64,000 nucleotides of DNA from Pseudomonas lundensis (GTDB lineage: Bacteria > Pseudomonadota > Gammaproteobacteria > Pseudomonadales > Pseudomonadaceae): the NCBI RefSeq assembly GCF_002269125.1, contig NZ_NQKI01000007.1, positions 82,923 through 146,922 of the forward strand, given 5' to 3'. A program made the position numbers and the translations under genes. The notes below the pieces were generated by a model. That model searched no databases and was not told the DNA's origin. It saw only the letters and a list, made by a program, of their open reading frames with translations. Below are positions 31,072-40,327 of this stretch, in pieces (the first letter of the stretch is position 1; each line of letters starts with the position of its first letter).

Positions 31072-31652
31072 AAAACAAGCCTGCGAAAGGCGATGCCTCC
31101 CAGACACAAAGCGTTCCTCCCCCTTTCAAGGCGATGACACAAGGGTCCTCTGTTTGCCCTGAAAACAGGTCCCACCACGTTCGAAAACGCGAGCACGGGT
31201 TCAACACGAGAAACCTGACTGCAATGAGTCAGTGCAATCCCTGGAGAGTAGTACGCGACGTCTTGCGCTCGTTGTGGATATCACTGTTTAAATAATCAAC
31301 CATCGTGCTTATATGCAATTACATGCTAATTTGCTCCAGCCAACATCGTGCACTCCGCATTTAACAGGCAGGGCATTCAATTTAATCTTCACGCCTACTT
31401 AAGGATATGCACCTTGTATCGAAGTTCGAACAACTCGATCCAAACACGCTAAACCTTGGCGTAATCCACACTTATCACTTCCTGAGCCACAACGTATCAA
31501 CAGCTGCTTTTCGGATGATTATAAAAGAGGCCGGGACAAACAATGCCAAGCCTGCGCCTTGCCCAGGCAGCTTATTTCAAAGGCATTGACCTACGATTAA
31601 AAGCTGAAAAGAGCATTGAACCACACTAACTAATTAAAGTAAGAAGTTGAAA
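31072..31652. other. long AT-richer intergenic stretch
   Basis: About 580 bases without a convincing gene. Base composition drops below that of the neighbours. A 60-codon plus frame at 31407-31589 starts one base after AAGGAT, resembles nothing I know, and is not called. No hairpin with a T tract and no IS end was found. It may hold promoters for fagA (minus) and for the lipoprotein (plus), or an sRNA; neither is shown by the sequence. Confidence 0.4.
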
Positions 31653-31958
31653 ATGAAGCGACTTATTGCGTGCATTGCAATGATAAGTTTATTGACTGGA
31701 TGCGTAGGCGCTTCGGTCTATGTGCCAAAAAGCAATCCTCGCCAGGTTGAACACACTCGCGAACCGCGAGAGGGGCACAAATGGTGCGGGATAAGCCTAT
31801 GGCTTGTCTTTTTCCCTGTCCCGTTGATGTTACCGGTTTGCAAAACTGATACTGAATTAACATCCTCTTTTTATGGCTGCGGCCCCTTAATGCATTTCGC
31901 CAAACTTGGAGCAGACTATAAGGGGAATGCACTCTGCGGACGTATGCCGGCGGGATGA
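31653..31958 (+). CDS. small Cys-rich lipoprotein of unknown family
   Basis: A 101-residue predicted lipoprotein. The signal MKRLIACIAMISLLTGC has a clear lipobox LLTGC with lipid-bearing Cys17. The mature part has four more Cys (in WCG, PVCK, YGCG and ALCG), enough for two disulfides, and a hydrophobic stretch ISLWLVFFPVPLMLP. I do not recognise the family with certainty. Codon use and base composition are more AT-rich than the neighbours, which suggests recent acquisition. The ATG at 31653 is preferred to TTG at 31647. A strong bidirectional terminator follows. Confidence 0.65.
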   Translation: MKRLIACIAMISLLTGCVGASVYVPKSNPRQVEHTREPREGHKWCGISLWLVFFPVPLMLPVCKTDTELTSSFYGCGPLMHFAKLGADYKGNALCGRMPAG

Positions 31959-31989
31959 GCGAGCCATTGACGCAATTGCTCACGCGCAC

Positions 31990-32028
31990 AAAAAAGGCGT
32001 ATCACCAGAACCGTGATACGCCTTTTTT
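31990..32028. terminator. bidirectional terminator after the lipoprotein gene and pmbA
   Basis: GGCGTATCAC at 31996-32005 pairs with GTGATACGCC at 32013-32022, flanked by A6 and T6. It can serve both convergent genes. Confidence 0.9.
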
Positions 32029-32043
32029 AAAACATTTGAGCAA

Positions 32044-33390
32044 TCAGCTGCCGCCGATTTTCATACGCTCAATCAACACGGAGCCGGTGCGAATGTTACT
32101 GCGCAGCTCAAGGTCATTGCCCACGGCAACGATCTGTTTGAACATATCGCGCATGTTGCCGGCGATGGTCACCTCTTGCACCGGGAACTGAATCTCGCCG
32201 TTTTCGACCCAGAAACCCGCCGCGCCTCGGGAGTAGTCACCCGTGACCATGTTCAGGCCGCTGCCCATCAGTTCGGTCACAAACAACCCGCGGCCCATAC
32301 GACGGATCAAGGCGGCCTGGTCTTCATCGCCATGGGTCACGAACAGGTTGTGCACGCCGCCCGCGTTCGCAGTGCTGGGCATGCCCAATTTGCGGCCGGA
32401 ATACGTGCTGAGGATGTAGGACACCAGTTCGCCATCTTTGATAAACGGTTTGGCGTACGTGGCCAAACCATCGTTGTCGAATGAAGAACTGCCCATGGCA
32501 CGCATCAGGTGCGGGCGCTCGTCCAGGGTCAGCCATTCAGGGAAGATCTGTTGTCCCATGGCGTCGAGCAAGAACGACGATTTGCGGTACAGGTTGCCAC
32601 CCGAAATCGCACCCAAAAAGCTGCCGAACAGCCCGCCGGCCAGCTCGGCGGAAAACAGTACCGGGGCTTCGCAGGTCGGCACCGGACGCGAGCCCAGACG
32701 ACGGGCGGCGCGCTCCGCAGCCCGTCGACCGATGACGGCGGCATCGGTCAGCAACTCGCCCTGGCAGTTCACGTCGTACCAATAATCGCGCTGCATCTGT
32801 CCGTCGCCTTCAGCGATCATCACGCAGCTCAGGCTGTGGCGTGTCGATGCCGACCCTCCCACAAAACCGTTGCTGTTGCCGTATACACGGCAGCCTTGAT
32901 GGGTGCTGAGCGTGGTGCCGTCCGCGTTTTTGATGCGGCTGTCGGCTTCAAAAGCAGCGGCTTCGCAGGCCAGTGCCTTTTCGATGGCTTGCTCAGGGGT
33001 GATGTCCCACGTGTGGAACAGATCAAAATCCTGCAGATCGCGGGCCATCAGCTTCGGGTCGGCCAAACCGGAGCTTTCGTCCTCGGACGTATGGCTGGCA
33101 ATCGCCAACGCGGCGGCAACCGTTTCACGAATCGCATCAGGGCCGGTGGCCGAAGTGCTGGCCGAACCTTTGCGCTGCCCCACATAAAGGGTGATACCGA
33201 AACCCTGATCGCGATTGAACTCGACGGTTTCAACCTCACGCTGACGCACCGAAGTCGACAAGCCCTGCTCCAGCGACACAGCCACTTCGCAGGCACTGGC
33301 GCCCTGACGCTTGGCTTCGGCAATAATTTGCTCGACCTGCTCTTGCAGTGCCGGCAAGGCCTGCGGGCCGACGCTTTCTACTGCACTCAT
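32044..33390 (-). CDS. pmbA: metallopeptidase PmbA (TldE)
   Basis: A 448-residue TldE subunit of the TldD/TldE metalloprotease, which trims unfolded peptides and matures some peptide antibiotics. It has the N-terminal helical domain, RRAAERAARRLGSR near residue 228 and the C-terminal GMGRGLFVTELMGSGLNMVTGDYSRGAAGFWVE, split here only by reading order. TldE lacks the metal ligands of TldD. The ATG at 33390 follows GGAG and is preferred to GTG at 33402. Its partner tldD is about 700 bases away, with yjgA between them. Confidence 0.95.
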   Translation of the reverse strand: MSAVESVGPQALPALQEQVEQIIAEAKRQGASACEVAVSLEQGLSTSVRQREVETVEFNRDQGFGITLYVGQRKGSASTSATGPDAIRETVAAALAIASHTSEDESSGLADPKLMARDLQDFDLFHTWDITPEQAIEKALACEAAAFEADSRIKNADGTTLSTHQGCRVYGNSNGFVGGSASTRHSLSCVMIAEGDGQMQRDYWYDVNCQGELLTDAAVIGRRAAERAARRLGSRPVPTCEAPVLFSAELAGGLFGSFLGAISGGNLYRKSSFLLDAMGQQIFPEWLTLDERPHLMRAMGSSSFDNDGLATYAKPFIKDGELVSYILSTYSGRKLGMPSTANAGGVHNLFVTHGDEDQAALIRRMGRGLFVTELMGSGLNMVTGDYSRGAAGFWVENGEIQFPVQEVTIAGNMRDMFKQIVAVGNDLELRSNIRTGSVLIERMKIGGS

Positions 33391-33497
33391 GGTTTTCTCC
33401 ACTCAAATTCTGTTTTCGGTAGGGCCGCCGAGCGACCGGGCCGGACAAGCGGCCCCCGACTGGTTATCATGGCGGCGTTTCTTTGCGGACTGCCACC

Positions 33498-34019
33498 ATG
33501 GTTGATTCTTACGACGACGCCTTCGACGGCGAAAAAAGCAAATCGCAGGTCAAACGCGAGCTCCATGCTCTGGTTGATCTGGGCGAACGTCTCACGACGC
33601 TCAAGCCTGACTTGCTGAACAAAATGCCTTTGACCGACGCCTTGCGCCGGGCTTTGGTAGATGCTTCAAAACACACGGCTCATATTGCCCGCAAGCGGCA
33701 TATCCAGTTCATCGGCAAGCTGATGCGCGATCAACCGATCGACGAAATCCTGGCAATGCTCGATCAAGTGGATGCCTCTTCGCGCCAATACAACGAACGT
33801 TTCCACGGCCTCGAACGCTGGCGTGATCGCCTGATCGAAGGCGATGACGATGTACTGGAAAAATTTGTCACCGAGTTCCCCGAGGCCGATCGTCAGCAAT
33901 TGCGTTCGATCGTGCGTCAGGCCAAACACGAGCTGGCTCATAACAAGGCCCCGGCTTCCAGCCGCAAATTGTTCAAGTACATCCGTGGGTTGGACGAGAC
34001 TCAACGCGGCTTGCGTTAA
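33498..34019 (+). CDS. yjgA: ribosome-associated protein YjgA/DarP (DUF615)
   Basis: A 173-residue helical protein of DUF615. E. coli YjgA (DarP) helps late assembly of the 50S subunit. Typical parts are [19 protein letters not shown] near the start and the C-terminal [11 protein letters not shown]. The ATG at 33498 is the natural start. It lies on plus between pmbA and tldD, both on minus, a conserved arrangement in gamma-proteobacteria. Confidence 0.93.
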   Translation: MVDSYDDAFDGEKSKSQVKRELHALVDLGERLTTLKPDLLNKMPLTDALRRALVDASKHTAHIARKRHIQFIGKLMRDQPIDEILAMLDQVDASSRQYNERFHGLERWRDRLIEGDDDVLEKFVTEFPEADRQQLRSIVRQAKHELAHNKAPASSRKLFKYIRGLDETQRGLR

Positions 34020-34028
34020 GTCCTGTAC

Positions 34029-34057
34029 GCGGGCGGGTTGCCCTGCAACCCGCCCGC
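34029..34057. terminator. hairpin between convergent yjgA and tldD
   Basis: GCGGGCGGGTTG at 34029-34040 pairs perfectly with CAACCCGCCCGC at 34046-34057 around a five-base loop. There is no T tract, so it may stop or stabilise transcripts rather than act as a textbook terminator. Confidence 0.6.
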
Positions 34058-34063
34058 AGCCCG

Positions 34064-35506
34064 TCAACTGCCCGTGCCGCCTACCGTAATTGCATCAATC
34101 TTCAGGGTTGGCTGACCGACACCCACTGGCACCGATTGCCCGTCTTTGCCACATGTCCCCACGCCGCTGTCCAGCGACAGGTCATTACCGACCATCGACA
34201 CTTTGCTCATCGCTTCCGGCCCGTTGCCAATCAGGGTCGCGCCCTTGACCGGACGCGTGATTTTGCCGTCTTCGATCAAATACGCTTCGCTGGTAGAAAA
34301 CACAAACTTGCCGCTGGTGATGTCGACCTGACCTCCGCCCAGATTGGCGCAGTAGATGCCCTTTTTCACCGAGGCAATGATTTCGGCCGGATCACTTTCG
34401 CCGCCCAACATGTAGGTGTTGGTCATGCGTGGCATTGGCAAATGTGCGTACGATTCGCGACGACCGTTACCGGTGCGGGCAACGCCCATCAACCGCGCAT
34501 TAAGTTTGTCTTGCATGTAGCCCTTGAGTACGCCGTTTTCGATCAGCGTAGTGCACTCGGTCGGGGTGCCTTCATCGTCCACGCTCAGTGAGCCGCGACG
34601 CCCTGGCAAGGTGCCGTCATCGACGATGGTGCACAAGCTGGAAGCAACCTTCTCGCCCATGCGGCCGCTGTAGGCCGAACTGCCCTTGCGGTTGAAGTCG
34701 CCTTCCAGACCATGGCCCACGGCTTCGTGCAGCAGCACGCCAGACCAGCCGGAGCCCAAAACAACCGGAAAGGTGCCAGCAGGTGCAGCTACGGCTTCAA
34801 GGTTGACCAACGCCTGGCGCAAGGCTTCGCGGGCATAGCCCATGGCGCGGTCCTGCGCCAGGAAATAACGGTAATCCGTGCGCCCGCCGCCGCCATGTCC
34901 GCCCCGCTCACGACGGCCGTTTTGCTCAACAATGACGCTGACATTGAAGCGCACCAAAGGCCGCACATCGGCGGCCAGACCACCGTCGGTGGAAGCCACC
35001 AGAATGCGCTCCCACACCCCGGCCATGCTCACGGTGACTTGTTGGATACGTGGGTCGAGGGCGCGGGTGGCGGCGTCGACACGCTTGAGCAGTTCTACTT
35101 TTTCAGCACGGCTGATGACTTCTAGCGGGTTGTCAGGCGCATACAACTGCGCCACATCCTGCGCGGTGAAGGCTTGCACGGTGCCATTCTGACCAGCCCG
35201 AGAGATTGAACGCGCCGCACGGGCGGCCAGCCCCAATGCCTCAAGGGTAATGGCGTTGCTGTAGGCAAAGCCGGTTTTCTCGCCAGACTGGGCGCGTACA
35301 CCGACGCCTTGATCCAAATTGAAGCTGCCTTCTTTTACGATGCCGTCTTCCAGTGCCCAGGATTCGGAAATCTGGCCCTGAAAGTACAAATCTGCCGCAT
35401 CGATCCCCGGCCCGGCCAGGTCACTCAGCACGGTTTGCAGGCTTTCAAGGGTGACACCGCCCGGTGCCAACAGGTGTTCGCTGACTGAGGTCAACAACTC
35501 GCTCAT
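34064..35506 (-). CDS. tldD: metalloprotease TldD
   Basis: A 480-residue catalytic subunit of the TldD/TldE protease. The zinc motif is in [19 protein letters not shown] near residue 265 (HExxxH), with the glycine-rich [16 protein letters not shown] just before it. The ATG at 35506 follows GGAG and is preferred to GTG at 35512. It is downstream of the nitrilase gene in the mreB-to-tldD run. Confidence 0.95.
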   Translation of the reverse strand: MSELLTSVSEHLLAPGGVTLESLQTVLSDLAGPGIDAADLYFQGQISESWALEDGIVKEGSFNLDQGVGVRAQSGEKTGFAYSNAITLEALGLAARAARSISRAGQNGTVQAFTAQDVAQLYAPDNPLEVISRAEKVELLKRVDAATRALDPRIQQVTVSMAGVWERILVASTDGGLAADVRPLVRFNVSVIVEQNGRRERGGHGGGGRTDYRYFLAQDRAMGYAREALRQALVNLEAVAAPAGTFPVVLGSGWSGVLLHEAVGHGLEGDFNRKGSSAYSGRMGEKVASSLCTIVDDGTLPGRRGSLSVDDEGTPTECTTLIENGVLKGYMQDKLNARLMGVARTGNGRRESYAHLPMPRMTNTYMLGGESDPAEIIASVKKGIYCANLGGGQVDITSGKFVFSTSEAYLIEDGKITRPVKGATLIGNGPEAMSKVSMVGNDLSLDSGVGTCGKDGQSVPVGVGQPTLKIDAITVGGTGS

Positions 35507-35520
35507 ATTCACTCCGTCTT

Positions 35521-35561
35521 GGCCCTCGCTTCAGCATCTTTGAGTGCTGAACCCAAGGGCC
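35521..35561. repeat. nested inverted repeat between tldD and the nitrilase gene
   Basis: GGCCCT (35521-35526) pairs with AGGGCC (35556-35561), and inside it TCAGCA (35531-35536) pairs with TGCTGA (35545-35550). It is just upstream of the tldD ribosome binding site. No T tract is present. Confidence 0.45.
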
Positions 35562-35565
35562 TGAA

Positions 35566-36414
35566 TTAGCCTTGCGTGGCAGGTCGCTGTGCGCCCTGCG
35601 AAAAAAATCGCCGGTGGCTCGCCACCGGCATGCGTGCCCTGATGGCCGCTTGTTCTGCAGCATCACGCCGAGCGATCAATACGCCCTCTCCTTGCGCTTG
35701 CTCAGCCAGCACTCGGCCCCAAGGGTCAATGATGGCAGCGTGGCCGAAAGTCTCACGCGGCCCAGGATGTACGCCACCTTGCGCCGCCGCCAAGACGTAA
35801 CATTGAGTTTCAATGGCCCGGGCACGGATCAGGATGTCCCAGTGCGCCGCCCCCGTCACTGCGGTAAAGGCCGACGGTGCACTGATCAGCTCCGCTCCTG
35901 CGGCACGCAGCTCACTATAAAGCTCGGGAAAGCGCAGGTCATAACACACCGTCAGCCCCAGCTTGCCGACCGGCGTGTCTGCCACCACGACCCGCTCACC
36001 TTGAGCATAGTCGTCGGACTCACGATACCGCCCACGATTGTCAGACACGTCGACATCAAACAAGTGCAGCTTGTCGTAGCGCGCCACTTGTTCACCGTCG
36101 GCGTTGATCAACAGCGAACAGGCGCGTGATTTGGCGTCGGGCAGACCGGCAGGTGGCAATGGCAAGGTACCGGCCACCACCCATAAGTTGAGGTCGCAAG
36201 CGGTTTGTTTCAACCAGGGCAGGACAGGACCTTCGCCCAACGCTTCGGCCCGGCCCAGCGCAGCCACGTCCCGACGCCCCATGGCCGAAAAATTCTCCGG
36301 AAGCACAGCCAGTTGTGCACCTCCTTCGGCCGCTTTTTCGAGCAAACGGCGGGCTTGCGCCAAATTGGCCAGCACATCGTTCTGACTGACCATTTGAATC
36401 ACTGCTAACGCCAT
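35566..36414 (-). CDS. carbon-nitrogen hydrolase (nitrilase superfamily, Nit type)
   Basis: A 282-residue hydrolase with the Glu-Lys-Cys triad: Glu in LAVLPENFS, Lys in RYDKLHLFD and Cys in LTVCYDLRFPE. The closest type is Nit1/NitA, which removes deaminated glutathione, a metabolite-repair role; that assignment is by family. It sits between yhdP and tldD in the same direction, as in P. aeruginosa. Confidence 0.92.
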   Translation of the reverse strand: MALAVIQMVSQNDVLANLAQARRLLEKAAEGGAQLAVLPENFSAMGRRDVAALGRAEALGEGPVLPWLKQTACDLNLWVVAGTLPLPPAGLPDAKSRACSLLINADGEQVARYDKLHLFDVDVSDNRGRYRESDDYAQGERVVVADTPVGKLGLTVCYDLRFPELYSELRAAGAELISAPSAFTAVTGAAHWDILIRARAIETQCYVLAAAQGGVHPGPRETFGHAAIIDPWGRVLAEQAQGEGVLIARRDAAEQAAIRARMPVASHRRFFSQGAQRPATQG

Positions 36415-36438
36415 GCCCTGCTCCTCGGTAGCCCGCTT

Positions 36439-39400
36439 TTACTTTTTCTCGAATGGCTTGTCGAACGTGATCTTCGGATCCTGCCATGGGCCTTTGATGC
36501 TGTATTGCACACTCGCAAAACGCGACACCTGATCGCCGATCAATTTGTTGATCAGGAACAAGGCTCCACCCACGGCCGGAGCACCCACGAGCAAGGCCGC
36601 AATTGGCAAGTTGTTGGTCACGGGCAAGGTCAAGAGCAAATTCGCATCCACTTGGTCTGTGACCATGTTCAGGGTGCCGCTCAGTTCAAGGTTGCTTGAA
36701 GGGCCAGTCATGGTGATGGGCTTGTTCGCGCGGTACACCCCGCGATTGGCTTGCAGCAGACCTTTGACGCGGTCGTAACTCAACCCTTTGCCGAACAGGT
36801 CGGAAAAATCGAGACGCAAGCGCCGCCCAATGGAGTTGAAGTTCAACAGACCAAAAATTCGCAACACCTGCGCGCTGCCATCAACTTCGACAAACTGGCC
36901 TTTATTCAGGGTCGCGTCCAGTGTGCCCGTGAAGCGCTTGAGACCGATCCACGCAGGCGATCCCGGCCAGTTGCCGTCCACATCCAGATGGAAATTGTTG
37001 CTCGTGACACTGGGCGCAAAACCCCAGTTTTTCAACACGTCTGCCAAATTACGCCCACCCAGCCGGCCCTTGTACCAACTGTTGCTGGCACCGGCAAAAC
37101 CTTCCCAACCTCCGGAACCTTCAAGCAACAGCCCTTTGAGCCCCAAGTTGAGGTTATTGAGCAAAATACCGCGGCTCGTGGGTCGTACATTAAGCGACCA
37201 GGCGCCAATCAGATCCGGTCCCTGGTAAAGCTGACGGATGATGATGTCCATTGCCGGAATTTTGCGCGGGTCTACCGACGCCAGCGGGTCAGGTGCATTT
37301 TCATCGGTCACTGCCTTGGGGTCGGCAGCCGGCAGGCGAACGATCTGCATGGTGATGGTCATTGGCGCGCTTTTCGCGTCCGGCAGGGTGACTGATCCAA
37401 CAGCTTGTTTGCTGTCAATTTTCAGGCCCCATGACGCCGGGTAGCGATTCATCAGCAAATGGACCTGATCGAGCTGGGTGCCCATCGCGGTCAGTTTGCC
37501 GATTTTGAAATCGGCACTGCTGAGCAATTGCTGCGCACTGCCTCCGGCGTCTTTTCCGGCATAGCGTTCAACCAGCGCCTGCCACGGGGCTACGTCCAGT
37601 TCGGACAGCACGCCGCGAATACGCAAGCCCCTGGAGGTCGGCAACGACGCTGCGCCGGGGCCCAGGTACAACTCGCCGCGGCCTGCCTCAAGCTTGCCGT
37701 CCGGCGCGGCGAAGGTCAGGCTCGCCAGGTTCCCGTAGTCAAACCAGTAACGCTTTTCAGCCCCCTGCAAGGTCATGCGGAAAACGCTGTCACGGCTTTC
37801 GTTGGTTGCCAGACCGAACGGTGCAGGCAGGTCGATCAGCGCGCCCTTAAGGCTGGAATTGACACGCAACTGGCTGTCCGCGCCATCGAGTGTCAACTGC
37901 AATTGATAAGGCAAGTTGCCGGAAACCGGTATGGGCTGATTAAATTTCAGCCAGTTTGTCAGGGTTTTCACTGCAATTTGGCCATTGGCCACAACGCGGG
38001 TACTGATTCGGCCCGGCTTCCCGTCGGCAAAGATTTGCGCGTTAACCGGGCGGTCGAATGCACGGGCAGTGATCCCTTTGCCGCTCAAGCCCTTGGCGCT
38101 GTCGAAGCGGAAATCACCCTTGAGTTGCGTCAGCTCCAGTTCGGGCTCGCTGATTTTCAACCGCGCCTTATCGGTTTTGAAATCCACCACGATTTTCGGT
38201 TCAACGCTGTGTTCCAGCGGAATATCCAGATCGACCCGCCCGGTGAGCGGGCCTTCGCCCTGCCAGCCGGCAAAGGTATCAGCGGTCCCGATGGGCGCCT
38301 CTTGAAGGATTTTCAGGCCATCGCCCAAACCGCCGGCAAAGTCACCCTGCAACAACAAATGACTGACTTTGCCGCTGGCTACGTGGGGGATATTGACCGA
38401 GACGTCACGCACTTGGGTGTCGAGCAATTGGCCTTTGCTGGCCATGATGCGCACACCGCTGTCTTCGATAAACACATCACCCGAGACATTACGCACATGC
38501 GGCCAGCCCGGCTGGAACGCCAGTTCGGCGCCGTGCACCTTGAAAAACAGGCTGATCGAGCGTGCAGCCGCCACGGCATCGTGGCTCAGCGAGCCCTGAT
38601 ACTGGAAAAAACCCTCTTCCACATCGCCTTTGATGATCGCCGTGCTGAGCCATTCGCTTAGCGCCGGACTCAAGACCTCAGGCAAGTATTTGGGGGTGAA
38701 GCGGCCATCGCCGTCAGTCAGACCTACGCGCAGGTCCATGTAGTCTTCTTGCGAATGGTCCATATGAATGCGAATCAGGAAATCGGCCGCGATCTTGCCC
38801 TCTTCACCCAATACCTTGATGTAAGGCGCGATCAGGGTGAAGGTGTCTTTGGTCAAGGTCCAGGTCAGCAAGGCATTGGTCTGCTGATACTGCCAGGGTT
38901 TGGCGAAAATCGGGTCCAGGTGCAGCATGAAATCCTTGCTGTCCAGGCGCAGCTCGCCCTTGCCCAGATCACCGCTGATCAAGCCGCTGACATTGCGCGC
39001 AGCGGGCGCGCCATGGGTCGCGTTGAACCCGACTTGCTGCAGGTTGGCCGCGAAGCTGAGTTTTTGATCGTCGCTCGCCTGAGGACGGAAGTCAGCCAAC
39101 ACATTGCGCAAGGTGCCGGTGGCTTTGAGCTGATCAACAACTTTCGCCACACCGTCCGGCCACGGCGCCAAAGCGTCCAGCAGTGGCGTGATCGGGGTCA
39201 GGTTTACATGGTCGGCCTGCAAGTGCCAACGCTCTTGCTCCTTGTCGGTCGCCTTGAACTGCTGCAATTGCGCGCGGGTTTCCCAACGTGTGTCGCCCAG
39301 GCTCATCGCCAGCGAGTCCAGCACCACGTTGTAGCCCTGTTCGCCGCGTTCCAGCCAGGCATGCAGGGCCAGGTTATCGATCGCGGCCGGTTTGCGGTCT

Positions 39401-40251
39401 GCATAAGCGCCACTGAATGCCGGGGCGTTGAGCCGGGCCGTGGCGCTTTGCACCGTGCCTTTACCCCAATTGAACCAAAATTCGCCACCCGCCTTGAATT
39501 TCTTGATGGTCCAGCCTTGGGTCATGCTCGACGGCAGCCATTTGGCCCAGTCACTTTGCGGCAAGCTGACATAGGCTTGCGCCGCGCCGTCACGCCATTG
39601 ACTGGCGCGAATCTGACTTTTGACACTCAGCGCAACCGGCTGGCCATCCGGCAAGGTCAAGCGAGCATCCAGCCGCTGATCGGATGCGCCCACGTCGAGG
39701 GTCAGCCCGACATAGGTCAGCGTCATTGGCGCTTCTTTATAGGGTTCAAGGGTGAGCTGGCTGTCGAGTACCGACAGACGCTCAACCCTCTGCAATTGAT
39801 TGAGCAACTGCTCGGGGTCCAACGGTTTGTCGTCTTGAACCGGCAAGCCTTCGAGTGTCCAGTGCCCGTCCTTGTCCTGACGCGCACTCAGCTGCAATCC
39901 GTCGAGCTGCACATGGGCGATCCGCACTTCGCGGGCCAGCACGCTGCCCCAAACATCAGGCACCACTTGCACTTCATCCAGACGCAAAGCGCTGCGGCCT
40001 TCGCCCACCATCACGTCATGTGCCAGCAACACCGGCGCCATGCCGCTCCAGCGCCCTTCGAGGCTACCGATGGTTAACGGCATGCCCAGTGCTTCGCGGG
40101 CCTTGGTTTGCACCTCGGCACGGTATTCGGCAATCAGGGGCGTGAGTTCTCGCCCGAGGCTGACGTAAAGCGCCGTCAGCACCAGCAATAACGCACAAAG
40201 ACTTAATCCCCAGCGGGTCAGCGCGGCAAAAAAGCGTGTCAGACGCTCCAT
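36439..40251 (-). CDS. yhdP: AsmA-like lipid transport protein YhdP
   Basis: A 1270-residue protein anchored by one N-terminal membrane segment (GLSLCALLLVLTALYVSLG), with a very long periplasmic part of DUF3971 and AsmA-like repeats and a C-terminal LIGDQVSRFASVQYSIKGPW segment. E. coli YhdP, TamB and YdbH move phospholipid to the outer membrane as beta-groove bridges. The length is typical. The ribosome binding site is weak (AAGGGG) and lies in the arm of a hairpin, described separately. Confidence 0.93.
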   Translation of the reverse strand: MERLTRFFAALTRWGLSLCALLLVLTALYVSLGRELTPLIAEYRAEVQTKAREALGMPLTIGSLEGRWSGMAPVLLAHDVMVGEGRSALRLDEVQVVPDVWGSVLAREVRIAHVQLDGLQLSARQDKDGHWTLEGLPVQDDKPLDPEQLLNQLQRVERLSVLDSQLTLEPYKEAPMTLTYVGLTLDVGASDQRLDARLTLPDGQPVALSVKSQIRASQWRDGAAQAYVSLPQSDWAKWLPSSMTQGWTIKKFKAGGEFWFNWGKGTVQSATARLNAPAFSGAYADRKPAAIDNLALHAWLERGEQGYNVVLDSLAMSLGDTRWETRAQLQQFKATDKEQERWHLQADHVNLTPITPLLDALAPWPDGVAKVVDQLKATGTLRNVLADFRPQASDDQKLSFAANLQQVGFNATHGAPAARNVSGLISGDLGKGELRLDSKDFMLHLDPIFAKPWQYQQTNALLTWTLTKDTFTLIAPYIKVLGEEGKIAADFLIRIHMDHSQEDYMDLRVGLTDGDGRFTPKYLPEVLSPALSEWLSTAIIKGDVEEGFFQYQGSLSHDAVAAARSISLFFKVHGAELAFQPGWPHVRNVSGDVFIEDSGVRIMASKGQLLDTQVRDVSVNIPHVASGKVSHLLLQGDFAGGLGDGLKILQEAPIGTADTFAGWQGEGPLTGRVDLDIPLEHSVEPKIVVDFKTDKARLKISEPELELTQLKGDFRFDSAKGLSGKGITARAFDRPVNAQIFADGKPGRISTRVVANGQIAVKTLTNWLKFNQPIPVSGNLPYQLQLTLDGADSQLRVNSSLKGALIDLPAPFGLATNESRDSVFRMTLQGAEKRYWFDYGNLASLTFAAPDGKLEAGRGELYLGPGAASLPTSRGLRIRGVLSELDVAPWQALVERYAGKDAGGSAQQLLSSADFKIGKLTAMGTQLDQVHLLMNRYPASWGLKIDSKQAVGSVTLPDAKSAPMTITMQIVRLPAADPKAVTDENAPDPLASVDPRKIPAMDIIIRQLYQGPDLIGAWSLNVRPTSRGILLNNLNLGLKGLLLEGSGGWEGFAGASNSWYKGRLGGRNLADVLKNWGFAPSVTSNNFHLDVDGNWPGSPAWIGLKRFTGTLDATLNKGQFVEVDGSAQVLRIFGLLNFNSIGRRLRLDFSDLFGKGLSYDRVKGLLQANRGVYRANKPITMTGPSSNLELSGTLNMVTDQVDANLLLTLPVTNNLPIAALLVGAPAVGGALFLINKLIGDQVSRFASVQYSIKGPWQDPKITFDKPFEKK

Positions 40252-40257
40252 GTCAGG

Positions 40258-40305
40258 TGGCCCCTTCAGTAGTGATCGAAGGGGCCGAATGCAGCCCCCT
40301 TTTTA
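40258..40305 (-). promoter_or_regulatory. two alternative hairpins over the yhdP ribosome binding site
   Basis: Read on minus, the leader contains AAGGGGGC, then GGCCCCTTC, then GAAGGGGCC, then the ATG of yhdP. The middle segment (40278-40286) can pair with the later one (40259-40267), hiding AAGGGG from the ribosome, or with the earlier one (near 40294-40301), leaving it free. The two foldings exclude each other. Whether this regulates yhdP is inference. Confidence 0.45.
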
Positions 40306-40327
40306 AATCCGGACATCCCGTGCAGCT

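Noticed and set aside
31407..31589. A 60-codon frame in the AT-richer gap upstream of the lipoprotein
   Set aside because: The only ribosome-binding-like sequence touches the start codon, and the product resembles nothing known.
32509..33618. A 369-codon open frame on plus, antisense to pmbA
   Set aside because: It is low in recognisable motifs, overlaps pmbA throughout and runs into yjgA.
38749..40077. A 442-codon open frame on plus, antisense to yhdP
   Set aside because: Composition bias of the antisense strand explains it; no ribosome binding site or motif was seen.
40278..40306. Plus-strand hairpin GGGGC/GCCCC followed by T5 as a true terminator
   Set aside because: No plus-strand gene ends here; the same bases are better explained as alternative folding in the yhdP leader.
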